From NCBI GenBank assembly GCA_003129525.1, contig CP029329.1, forward strand, positions 1,147,501 through 1,211,500: a stretch of DNA of 64,000 nucleotides, written 5' to 3'. Of the stretch, positions 1 to 7,667 are shown in pieces; within the stretch, counting starts at the first letter, position 1; the number at the start of each line of letters is the position of its first letter. Below the pieces are notes generated by a model, which was not told the DNA's origin, made no database searches, and was given only the letters and a program-made list of their open reading frames with translations. The translations under genes and the position numbers were made by a program. The stretch comes from Clostridium beijerinckii. GTDB lineage: Bacteria > Bacillota > Clostridia > Clostridiales > Clostridiaceae.

Positions 1-536
<536 letters not shown>

Positions 537-605
537 ATATATAATCAAGTTGTAAAATATACATTAATTCTATATGCAATTTTGAAAGAACATAGTTTTT
601 TCAAA

Positions 606-722
606 TCTCGTGATGATGGCATAGAGGTAACACTCCTTCCCATTCCGAACAGGACAGTTAAGGTCTATTACGCTGATGGTACTGCACGGGTGACTGTGTG
701 GGAGAGTAGGAAGTTGCGAGGT
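606..722 (+). rRNA. rrf: 5S ribosomal RNA
   Basis: A 5S rRNA of about 117 nt lies 70 nt after the 23S end. The internal block CCATTCCGAACAGGACAG (loop B/C region) and the complementary termini beginning TCTCGTGATG and ending GTTGCGAGGT identify it. End positions are estimated to within a few bases. It belongs to the same rRNA transcript, which continues into two tRNAs. Confidence 0.93.
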
Positions 723-727
723 AAGAT

Positions 728-803
<76 letters not shown>

Positions 804-808
804 TAAAT

Positions 809-882
<74 letters not shown>

Positions 883-885
883 AAG

Positions 886-917
886 AACCTTGAAATTTAT
901 ATTTCAAGGTTTTTTTA
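886..917 (+). terminator. rRNA/tRNA operon terminator
   Basis: AACCTTGAAAT pairs with ATTTCAAGGTT across a short loop and is followed directly by a run of seven or more T. This is a rho-independent terminator three bases after tRNA-Cys. Confidence 0.9.
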
Positions 918-1065
918 TTGTCTTTATAAGACTAAATGTATATTGTGTTCATACCGTTGGATAAAACAATAAGGTGACAGAAGTATACATAAACAATGAA
1001 ATAAAAAAATATAGGATATATATCGGTTCTAAAAATTAAAGAAGATATAGGACTTTGAAAGATAT

Positions 1066-1121
1066 AAAATATACCATATAGAGTAGACTTTTTTTGATAT
1101 CTACTCTATATGGTATATTTT
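1066..1121 (-). terminator. long palindromic terminator overlapping the corA stop
   Basis: A perfect 22-bp inverted repeat (1066-1087 with 1100-1121) surrounds a T-rich 12-nt loop. The right arm reaches into the TAA stop of corA (1120-1122), so on the minus strand the stem begins at the stop codon. The stem is AT-rich and there is no long T tract after it on either strand, so its strength is uncertain. Confidence 0.6.
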
Positions 1122-2067
1122 ACTTAAACATATCTTTTTTATATAATACAAAGGCCACGAGACCACATATTCCAACCGTTAATCCCATAACTATTGAAAA
1201 TCCATTTTCATTACTTGGAGATATTGGCAATTTTATATTCATGCCAAATATTCCGCCTATAATAGTAGGTATTGCCATGAGTATTGTGACTGATGCAAGA
1301 ACCTTCATTACTATATTTAGATTGTTAGATATTACGGAAGCAAAAAAGTCCATTGTACTAGCTAGTATGTTACTATAAATTTCAGTCATTTCTATGGCCT
1401 GCTTATTTTCAATTATAACATCTTCTAAAACATCTTTATCTTCTTCGTATTTTTGCATTAATTCTAATTTCAACATTTTCTCCAATGTGATTTCATTAGC
1501 TTTTAAGGAGGTAGAGAAATAGACAAGAGATTTTTCTAAAGAATGCAATTGAATGAGTTCTCTATTTTTCATTGATTTATGAAGTCTTTTTTCAATCATT
1601 AAACTTTTTTTATCAATTTGTCGTAAATATAATAAGTAATATGTTGATATTCTGTTTAAGATTTGCAATGTAAATCTTGATTTTTTGAATGTGTAAAATG
1701 ATTTAATTTTATCATTAGTAAAATCAGTCAATATTTTACTGTTTTTTAAACAGACAGTTATTAATTGTTTATTAGTATGTATTATTGCTAATGGATATGT
1801 ATCATAGGTTAACGAGTTATCTTCCATTTCCGTAAAAGGAATATCGACTATAATTAATAATGCATCATCTTCAATATCAATACGTGAAGTTTCTTCATCA
1901 TCTAATGCTGCTTTCAAGAATTCAAGATCAACTCCAGTTTTTTTTGATATTAATATTAATTCTTCATCAGATGGGGCAACTATATTTATCCAAGATCCAT
2001 TTTCTATTGTATCCAGTGCCTTTAAAGTTGGCTTGAATTCACTTTGACTTTTATAAATTTGAATCAA
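1120..2067 (-). CDS. corA: CorA-family divalent cation transporter
   Basis: A 315-residue CorA-type channel, expected to carry Mg2+ (possibly Co2+ or Ni2+) across the cytoplasmic membrane as a pentamer. The N-terminal two thirds form the soluble funnel domain with a long helical section. Two membrane helices lie near residues 252-274 and 288-309, with the signature GMN at 275-277 between them and a basic C-terminal tail (YKKDMFK). The start is TTG at 2067-2065, chosen because AGGAGGTG sits 7 nt upstream. It is transcribed alone from its own promoter. CorA paralogues differ in ion preference, which sequence reading cannot settle. Confidence 0.9.
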   Translation of the reverse strand: MIQIYKSQSEFKPTLKALDTIENGSWINIVAPSDEELILISKKTGVDLEFLKAALDDEETSRIDIEDDALLIIVDIPFTEMEDNSLTYDTYPLAIIHTNKQLITVCLKNSKILTDFTNDKIKSFYTFKKSRFTLQILNRISTYYLLYLRQIDKKSLMIEKRLHKSMKNRELIQLHSLEKSLVYFSTSLKANEITLEKMLKLELMQKYEEDKDVLEDVIIENKQAIEMTEIYSNILASTMDFFASVISNNLNIVMKVLASVTILMAIPTIIGGIFGMNIKLPISPSNENGFSIVMGLTVGICGLVAFVLYKKDMFK

Positions 2068-2098
2068 TTTACAACACCTCCTAAACAGTTCAACTAAT

Positions 2099-2126
2099 AT
2101 TATACTATTATAAGGTAGTTTGTAAA
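2099..2126 (-). promoter_or_regulatory. corA promoter
   Basis: On the minus strand TTTACA (2126-2121) is separated by 16 bp from TATAAT (2104-2099), about 30 bp before the corA start. It matches a vegetative sigma-A promoter with a good -10 and a weaker -35. Confidence 0.65.
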
Positions 2127-2256
2127 CATAAAGTATTGGTGATTACTTTAACATAGTAATTATTATTTTAGAATTAAATATATTAAGTCTATGAAAGGAA
2201 AAATAAATGTGAATTTTATTTGTTAAGTTATTTTGGTTGGCTAATGACAAGATGAA

Positions 2257-2286
2257 AGCCTATGAAAATAAGAAATTCCATAGACT
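2257..2286 (-). terminator. possible weak terminator after the M20 gene
   Basis: AGTCTATG (2286-2279 on the minus strand) can pair with CATAGGCT (2264-2257) around a 14-nt loop, followed by TTCATC. The poor T tract makes this a weak call. Confidence 0.3.
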
Positions 2287-2314
2287 CTTAATGGTTAATT
2301 ATAAATTTGTTACC

Positions 2315-3475
2315 TTAATTATTTCTGGTGTTAAAAAATTCATCTTTAACTTCGTTAAGCAAACACTCATTTTCTATTAAATCAATAGCTGTTGATGCAA
2401 GTGATGCGGCTACAATAGTACATTGTTTAATGGCAAATGGAGATATAGTTGCTTTCGCAAATTCTAAACTTCCATATTTTATATCAGTATTGTCTACTAT
2501 AGATATATAAGGATGTATACATGGAACTTTATGACTTACATCACCAATGCTTAGGCCTGCATATATATCTTTTGCAGAGTTAATATTTATTATTCCATTT
2601 TCCTTTAAATTGTGACTAAACAACCTATTTAAGGTACGATTTGTAATTAACTCCTTATTTGGAGATTCATATAAGAAGAAGGTATTAGGTATGTCTAGTA
2701 GTTTAGTTATATAATTTGCAATTTCTCTTATTTTATCATAAGCATAGTTAGCAGTTTTTGTATCAGATGCACGGATACAAAATTTGATTTCAGAATTTGA
2801 TGGTAATAATAATGTAGTATATCCTCCATTTGATATAATTGAGTTTATTTCTAAGTTATTTGGGAAACCTTTTTTTATAGAATTTAAAATATTAATAGTT
2901 AATAAAACCGCATCTAGAGAAGTATAATCCTTTTTACTTAAGAAAGTTAATTTATTTTCACTCTTAAATTTAAGGCCTAGTGGAATAATTGCCGATGATG
3001 AACCACTTTCACAAGTAGAAATGTCAGGATGAGCCAACATTACCACATCGATATCATCAAAGACTCCTTGTTTAACCATAGTTCCTTTAGTTCCACCCAA
3101 GTATTCTCCAGGGCAGCCAATTAATATTACAGATCCTCCAAGTTTATCTATAACATTTCCTAAAGCTAGTGCTGCTGACACAGACATAGCAGTTACCAAG
3201 TTATGTCCAGTAATATGCCCTTCATCTTTTATTGCATCATATTCACAAAGGTAACAAATTTTTGGATGACCTACTCCCTTCTTAGCTATAAAAGCATTTT
3301 CCATATCTAAAAAATTTTTATCAATTTCAAAGTCATATTTATGGAGTAAATCGCAAATATATTTACAAGCTTCAAACTCATTGTAACTTGTTTCAGGATT
3401 TTCATATAAATAGGTACATAAACTTTCAATATCATCACTACAAGTAGATAAAAATGAAGTTATTCTTTGTTTCAT
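2315..3475 (-). CDS. M20 family amidohydrolase-like protein with altered metal site
   Basis: A 386-residue protein of the M20D amidohydrolase family (AbgB, hippurate and IAA-conjugate hydrolases), cytosolic, no signal peptide. Family landmarks are EYDA (78-81), GHITGHN (86-92), PGEY (122-125), AHPD (148-151) and CIHPYI near the C-terminus. Usual members read HxCGH and AEE at the metal centre. Here Thr89 stands where the metal-binding Cys is expected, and Tyr125 where the second, metal-binding Glu is expected. The putative catalytic Glu124 and three of the His are kept. Substrate is unknown and activity is doubtful. The ATG at 3475 has an in-frame stop shortly upstream but no good ribosome binding site. 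Confidence 0.75.
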   Translation of the reverse strand: MKQRITSFLSTCSDDIESLCTYLYENPETSYNEFEACKYICDLLHKYDFEIDKNFLDMENAFIAKKGVGHPKICYLCEYDAIKDEGHITGHNLVTAMSVSAALALGNVIDKLGGSVILIGCPGEYLGGTKGTMVKQGVFDDIDVVMLAHPDISTCESGSSSAIIPLGLKFKSENKLTFLSKKDYTSLDAVLLTINILNSIKKGFPNNLEINSIISNGGYTTLLLPSNSEIKFCIRASDTKTANYAYDKIREIANYITKLLDIPNTFFLYESPNKELITNRTLNRLFSHNLKENGIININSAKDIYAGLSIGDVSHKVPCIHPYISIVDNTDIKYGSLEFAKATISPFAIKQCTIVAASLASTAIDLIENECLLNEVKDEFFNTRNN

Positions 3476-3692
3476 AAATTTAATTTGTTACTCAAAACTT
3501 ACAAAAGTAATTTACTAAATTTTGTATATAGTACATGTTTTGCTTTGTTTTACAGTAAGTTCTCCTTTCTCATTATTATTTTTATTGTTAAAATATTTAT
3601 TAATGGGAGGAAATTTGTTTCATCCTTTATTATTGTTACCAACAATTTAAAAAATATCTATGTAGTAAATAAATTATTAAAATCCATAATTT

Positions 3693-3722
3693 GTATTAAA
3701 AGTAATTAATGTGGAGATGATT
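3693..3722 (+). promoter_or_regulatory. candidate sigma-F promoter for gin
   Basis: GTATT (3693-3697), a 15-bp spacer, then GGAGATGATT (3713-3722). This resembles the B. subtilis sigma-F pattern GywTA-n15-GgnrAnAnTw with one mismatch in each element. In B. subtilis the orthologous gene csfB is known to be sigma-F dependent. There is no good sigma-A promoter nearby. The match is by eye. Confidence 0.4.
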
Positions 3723-3755
3723 ATATGAGAAGTACAAATATAAGGGGGAATATAC

Positions 3756-3938
3756 ATGGAAAATTTAAATAAATCATGTTTCGTATGTGGAGCAAGGGAT
3801 TGTGATGGTATAATATTGAATGGGGAAAAGATTTGCAAAGCATGTGAAGAAAAAATTGTGGATACAACGATAATCAATCCAGACTATCATATTTACAAAG
3901 ATCAGATTAAAATAATTTTGTTTAATCAACATGCTTAG
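3756..3938 (+). CDS. gin: anti-sigma-G factor Gin (CsfB family)
   Basis: A 60-residue zinc-binding protein. The pattern CxxC (C8, C11), C16 and CxxC (C27, C30), followed by EEKIV and the tail PDYHIYKDQIK, matches Gin/CsfB. In B. subtilis Gin holds sigma-G (and sigma-E in the forespore) inactive during sporulation. The position just before tmk-darA-holB-ricT is the same as in Bacillus, which supports the call. The start is ATG after AAGGGGGAATATAC. The stop TAG is created by the junction with the element that begins at 3938; without it the gene would end in TAA at the same codon. Confidence 0.85.
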   Translation: MENLNKSCFVCGARDCDGIILNGEKICKACEEKIVDTTIINPDYHIYKDQIKIILFNQHA

Positions 3939-4091
3939 GCACATTCAAAAATAACAAATCAGTATACTAGTCTATCTTGTGTTATACTACGTCGTAATAT
4001 TAACAGATAGCTCATTATCAACTAATATTACCTCCTTGTTTAACACAAAATATACGTCGTATCTTTGGGTTGTTATTTTATATCATGTGCC
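3938..4091. mobile_element. 154-bp palindrome-ended intergenic element (MITE-like or structured RNA)
   Basis: The ends are inverted copies: GGCACAT (3938-3944) and ATGTGCC (4085-4091), then AAATAACAA (3949-3957) matching TTGTTATTT inside the right end. Flanks read CTTA before and TTAAG after, so a 3-bp TTA target duplication is possible. Removing the element and one TTA leaves the gin stop as TAA. Inner segments (TACGACGTA near 3988, TACGTCGTAT near 4053) give further pairing. No second copy is in this window. It could be a non-autonomous transposon or a structured RNA gene; a small ORF lies on its minus strand. Confidence 0.5.
3959..4021 (-). CDS. possible 20-residue peptide inside the palindromic element
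   Basis: On the minus strand AAGGAGGT (4037-4030) stands 8 nt before a TTG codon (4021-4019) that opens a 20-codon frame ending in TGA at 3961-3959. A second in-frame start, ATG, is at 4015-4013. The predicted peptide begins MIMSYLLILRR and ends ITQDRLVY; it is basic in the middle with a hydrophobic N-terminal stretch. The ideal ribosome binding site is the only evidence for translation. No function is recognised. Confidence 0.3.
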   Translation of the reverse strand: MIMSYLLILRRSITQDRLVY

Positions 4092-4141
4092 TTAAGAGTG
4101 AATTATTTATACTTAAACATTCTTAAGAGTGAGGTATTTAT

Positions 4142-4783
4142 ATGAAAAAAGGTTTATTTATAGTTTTTGAAGGCGGAGAAGGCACTGGAAAAACAACAGC
4201 AATTGATGGAATATATAATTGGATTATAAAAAATAATGTTGAGTGTATAAAGACCAGAGAACCTGGCGGAATTAAGATATCGGAACAAATAAGACAAGTT
4301 ATATTAAATAAAGAAAATAAGACTATGGATGGTAGAACAGAAGCTTTGCTTTATGCAGCTGCAAGGAGACAACATCTTGTAGAAAAAATAATACCAGCAT
4401 TAGAAGAAGGTTCAATAGTTCTTTGTGATAGATTTATAGATTCGTCCCTTGCATATCAAGGTTATGCAAGAAATTTAGGTATTGAAGAAGTTATGAGCAT
4501 AAACAGATTTGCAATTGGAGAATATATGCCTGATTTATCGATATTGTTTGATCTTGATCCTAAAATTGGGTTGCATAGAATTAACAGTAATGAACACAGA
4601 GAAATAAATAGATTGGATTTAGAAAAAATAGATTTTCATGAAAAGGTTAGATCTGGATATAATATTGTATATGAAAATAATAAAGATAGAATCATAAAGA
4701 TAGATGCAGAACAATCAAAGGAAAATGTAATTGAGCAAATAAAAAACATATTGAAGCCTAAAATATGGACAAATATAAACTAA
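4142..4783 (+). CDS. tmk: thymidylate kinase
   Basis: A 213-residue dTMP kinase that phosphorylates dTMP to dTDP with ATP in the cytosol, an essential step in dTTP supply. The P-loop GGEGTGKT is at 11-18, the DR pair with [10 protein letters not shown] follows at 96-107, and TREPGG (substrate loop) is near residues 39-44. Length is typical. The start ATG follows GAGTGAGGT. A near-duplicate of the 20 bp before the start lies at 4091-4110. It heads the tmk-darA-holB-ricT group, the conserved order in Firmicutes. Confidence 0.96.
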   Translation: MKKGLFIVFEGGEGTGKTTAIDGIYNWIIKNNVECIKTREPGGIKISEQIRQVILNKENKTMDGRTEALLYAAARRQHLVEKIIPALEEGSIVLCDRFIDSSLAYQGYARNLGIEEVMSINRFAIGEYMPDLSILFDLDPKIGLHRINSNEHREINRLDLEKIDFHEKVRSGYNIVYENNKDRIIKIDAEQSKENVIEQIKNILKPKIWTNIN

Positions 4784-4854
4784 ATGATAAAAAGAGTTCT
4801 ATTTGTGGTAAAATAATGATAGTAAATTATATTATTTAAGGGTGGGGAATTATA

Positions 4855-5187
4855 ATGAAGTTGATAATTGCAATTGTTCAAGACGAGGATTCAACAGATG
4901 TTATAGAAGCTTTAACAGAAGAAGATTATAGGGTTACAAAATTAGCAACAACAGGAGGGTTTCTTAAGTCTGGAAACACGACACTAATAGTAGGTATTGA
5001 AGAAGAGAAGGTGCAATCTGTTATTGATGTAATTAAGGAAATATGCAAAAAGAGAAAAGAGACATTAGTTACACCAACTACTTTAGGAGGTAGTGAAGGT
5101 GGATATATGCAGCAATATCCTGTACAAATTAATTTAGGAGGGGCTACTATATTTGTAATTGATGTAGATCAATTTGTGAAAATATGA
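4855..5187 (+). CDS. darA: cyclic di-AMP receptor DarA (PII-like)
   Basis: A 110-residue PII-like protein (B. subtilis DarA, formerly YaaQ; PstA in other species). Family landmarks are MKLIIAIVQDED at the N-terminus, the loop GGFLKSGNTTL (35-45), and the C-terminal GGATIFVIDVDQF. The trimer binds c-di-AMP; its downstream target is not established. The start ATG follows GGGTGGGG. The c-di-AMP synthase disA is about 11.8 kb downstream in this window, so maker and sensor lie in the same region. Confidence 0.92.
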   Translation: MKLIIAIVQDEDSTDVIEALTEEDYRVTKLATTGGFLKSGNTTLIVGIEEEKVQSVIDVIKEICKKRKETLVTPTTLGGSEGGYMQQYPVQINLGGATIFVIDVDQFVKI

Positions 5188-5206
5188 TTTCAAGGAGATA
5201 TGAGCA

Positions 5207-6139
5207 TTGAGAAAAATAATTGGACATAAAAGTATTATTGATAGTATAAATAAAAGGAAATTAAATGACTCATTTTCTCATGCTAATTTAATCGTTGGAA
5301 ATGACGGTATTGGAAAGAGCATAATAGCTAAGTATATGTCAAATAACATTATAAAAGTAAAAGATAATTCAGAGAGTGTTGATATTGTAAAATATTATCC
5401 ATCCTCTAGTTCTTTTGGAGTTGATGACGTTAGAAATGTTATAAATGAGGTTAGTAAAAAACCTTATGAGGGTGACAAAAAAGTATTGATATTATACAAA
5501 TGTGATAAATTAACAACTCAGGCTCAAAATGCATTACTCAAAACTATTGAAGAACCTCCCAAGGGAGTATATTTAATATTATTGAGTGACTCTTTAGAAA
5601 CAATTTTAGACACTATAAAATCTCGTTGTCAAATATATAAATTAACTCCATTAACAAAAGAAGAGATTTTAATTTATATTAAGGAGAAACATAATGATTT
5701 GACTTCGGAAAATGAAAAAGCTGCGTTAGCATATAGTGCAGGAATACCAGGAAAAGTAGATAGGTTTATAGGAGATCAGAATTTAAAAAAGTTAAGAGAT
5801 ATATGTATAGAATTATTCGAAGATATTTTAAAAAGAGAACAGGGGCTCGTATTAAAATATGGAGAGCTATTAAAGAATTTAAAAGAGGATAAAATTGAAT
5901 TGTTGAATATACTTTTGGCATATATAAGAGATATTATGATTTTTAAGGAACTTAATAATAGCGAGCTTATTGTTAATTTTGATAAAGTATATAAAATAAA
6001 GGATATTTCAAGAGGAATATCTTATAAAAAGTTAAATAGTATGTTAGAATACATAACAGAAGCTAGAATAAATTTAAATAGTAATACAAACTATTCAATG
6101 ACCATAAGTGTTTTACTTATGGGATTTGCGGAGGTATAA
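5207..6139 (+). CDS. holB: DNA polymerase III delta' subunit
   Basis: A 310-residue clamp-loader subunit of the AAA+ family that helps load the beta sliding clamp. A P-loop-like GNDGIGKS lies at 31-38, KTIEEPPKG follows the Walker B region, and the SRC motif is at about 139-141. The four-cysteine zinc module found in E. coli delta' between the P-loop and Walker B is absent; that stretch instead reads YYPSSSSFGVDDVR. I believe this loss is common in clostridia. The start is TTG at 5207, set by AGGAG 9 nt upstream; the ATG at 5200 is out of frame. Confidence 0.9.
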   Translation: MRKIIGHKSIIDSINKRKLNDSFSHANLIVGNDGIGKSIIAKYMSNNIIKVKDNSESVDIVKYYPSSSSFGVDDVRNVINEVSKKPYEGDKKVLILYKCDKLTTQAQNALLKTIEEPPKGVYLILLSDSLETILDTIKSRCQIYKLTPLTKEEILIYIKEKHNDLTSENEKAALAYSAGIPGKVDRFIGDQNLKKLRDICIELFEDILKREQGLVLKYGELLKNLKEDKIELLNILLAYIRDIMIFKELNNSELIVNFDKVYKIKDISRGISYKKLNSMLEYITEARINLNSNTNYSMTISVLLMGFAEV

Positions 6140-6142
6140 TTA

Positions 6143-7048
6143 ATGATAAATGTTATAGGCGTAAGATTCAAACAAGCAGGGAAGATTTATTATTTTAGCC
6201 CAGCTGAATTTCCTATTAAAAAAGGAAACTATGTAATAGTAGAAACAGCTAGAGGTATAGAATTTGGCGAATGCGTTATAGGAATTAAAGAAATAAAAGA
6301 AGAGGAAATAGTATCACCATTAAAGTGTGTTATTAGAATTGCTGATGAAAGGGACATTAATAAGCATAAGGAAAATAAAGATAAAGAAAAAGAAGCATTA
6401 GATATATGTTTAGAGAAAATTAAAGAACATCAGATTGATATGAAATTAATAGATGTAGAATATACATTTGATAATCATAAAGTTATATTCTATTTTACAT
6501 CAGATGGTAGAGTAGATTTTAGAGAGCTGGTTAAGGATTTAGCCACTATATTTAAGACCAGAATAGAATTAAGACAAATAGGAGTACGGGATGAGACTAA
6601 GATGGTTGGAGGTCTCGGACCATGTGGAAGGTCTATGTGTTGTTCTACATTTTTAGGGGATTTTGCACCAGTATCCATAAAGATGGCAAAGGAACAAAAT
6701 CTTTCATTAAATCCAACTAAAATATCTGGAATATGTGGAAGATTAATGTGCTGTTTAAACTATGAACAGAGTACATATGAAGATATAAGAAAGAGATTAC
6801 CTAAGGTAGGGTCTATTGTTAAAACTGAAGAAGGAAACGGAGAAGTTGTTGGTAATTCAATAGTTAAAGAAATCGTCAAAGTTAGAGTTAAAAGAGGTGA
6901 CGAAGAAGTTGTTCAAGAATTTAAAATAACAGATATAGAACTTATTTCAGGAAAATATGAAGATACAATTGAAGAAAGTAATATTAAAATAATAGCTGAA
7001 TCAGAGGAAGATAAAAAATTAATAAAAAATCTTATTAAGGAGAAATAG
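6143..7048 (+). CDS. ricT: PSP1-domain protein RicT (YaaT)
   Basis: A 301-residue PSP1 protein. In B. subtilis RicT forms a complex with RicA and RicF that carries Fe-S clusters and promotes sporulation, biofilm, competence and RNase Y-dependent mRNA maturation. Two cysteine signatures are clear: CGRSMCC at 161-167 and CGRLMCC at 198-204. It begins 3 nt after holB and is cotranscribed with it. The C-terminal 60 residues are charged. RicA and RicF are not in the window. Confidence 0.92.
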   Translation: MINVIGVRFKQAGKIYYFSPAEFPIKKGNYVIVETARGIEFGECVIGIKEIKEEEIVSPLKCVIRIADERDINKHKENKDKEKEALDICLEKIKEHQIDMKLIDVEYTFDNHKVIFYFTSDGRVDFRELVKDLATIFKTRIELRQIGVRDETKMVGGLGPCGRSMCCSTFLGDFAPVSIKMAKEQNLSLNPTKISGICGRLMCCLNYEQSTYEDIRKRLPKVGSIVKTEEGNGEVVGNSIVKEIVKVRVKRGDEEVVQEFKITDIELISGKYEDTIEESNIKIIAESEEDKKLIKNLIKEK

Positions 7049-7059
7049 GAGGAATTTCT

Positions 7060-7263
7060 ATGAAATCTGTTATTAAGATTTGTAATATGGAATCTCATAA
7101 GGATACTAAAATAATTAGAGAAATTGTTGCTAATAATTCTGGAATAATAGCTAGTGAAATATCATTAACTAAGAAAGAAATAACATTAATATATAATGAA
7201 ACATTTTTAAATATTCAAAAGGTTATTAATTCTATAGAAGATTTAGGATATATAGTTATTTAA
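7060..7263 (+). CDS. HMA-like miniprotein lacking the metal-binding CxxC
   Basis: A 67-residue protein whose layout fits the ferredoxin-like fold of heavy-metal-associated domains: strand, NM, helix, hydrophobic strands, helix, and the closing IEDLGYIVI. The usual CxxC after NM is replaced by ESHKD (11-15) and the protein has only one Cys, before NM. It cannot bind copper in the usual way. AGGAGG lies 6-7 nt before the ATG and the gene is 11 nt after ricT, so it is probably the last gene of that operon. Function unknown. Confidence 0.7.
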   Translation: MKSVIKICNMESHKDTKIIREIVANNSGIIASEISLTKKEITLIYNETFLNIQKVINSIEDLGYIVI

Positions 7264-7389
7264 TTTTAAACTATATGCATTAATATTAAAAAATAAGTAG
7301 CCTAAGGTATAAAATGCTTTTAAAACATCAGAATACATGTTAAAATGTAAGAGGTTAATTACTACAATTTATTAGGAGGTGTTCTAAAA

Positions 7390-7560
7390 ATGGCATTTGT
7401 TATTAATGATTCATGCGTTAGTTGTGGAGCATGTGCTGGAGAATGTCCAGTTAGTGCTATAACTCAAGGAGATACTCAATTCGTTATTGATGCAGATACT
7501 TGTATCGATTGCGGAAGCTGTGCTAATGTTTGCCCAGTAGGAGCTCCAAACCAAGAGTAA
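7390..7560 (+). CDS. 2[4Fe-4S] ferredoxin
   Basis: A 56-residue clostridial-type ferredoxin. The two cluster motifs are C9-C12-C15 with C19, and C38-C41-C44 with C48, each of the form CxxCxxCxxxCP. It moves low-potential electrons in the cytosol, for instance to hydrogenase or from pyruvate:ferredoxin oxidoreductase. AGGAGGTG precedes the ATG and a terminator follows within 10 nt, so it is probably monocistronic. A candidate promoter, TTAAAA-16-TATAAA near 7290-7317, is weak. Confidence 0.95.
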   Translation: MAFVINDSCVSCGACAGECPVSAITQGDTQFVIDADTCIDCGSCANVCPVGAPNQE

Positions 7561-7568
7561 TAAAAAGA

Positions 7569-7597
7569 GAGATCGTCTTTAAGACGGTCTTTTTTTG
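7569..7597 (+). terminator. ferredoxin gene terminator
   Basis: GATCGTC pairs with GACGGTC (one wobble) around a TTTAA loop, extended by flanking A-T pairs, and is followed by TTTTTTT. It begins just after the ferredoxin stop. Confidence 0.88.
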
Positions 7598-7667
7598 ATT
7601 ATATAAAAGTATAAAATATTTTAATATAAGAAGTTAATTTATTAAATAAGTTTTTTGTAATATTGCA

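Noticed and set aside
1094..1378. 94-codon plus-strand frame over the 3' end of corA
   Set aside because: It lies opposite the conserved GMN and membrane region of corA and has no ribosome binding site.
3551..3571. Minus-strand AAAGGAG upstream of the M20 gene
   Set aside because: No start codon lies at a workable distance, so it is not evidence for another gene or for a longer M20 protein.
3467..3709. 80-codon plus-strand hydrophobic frame before gin
   Set aside because: Composition is that of AT-rich noncoding DNA, there is no binding site, and it overlaps the start of the M20 gene on the other strand.
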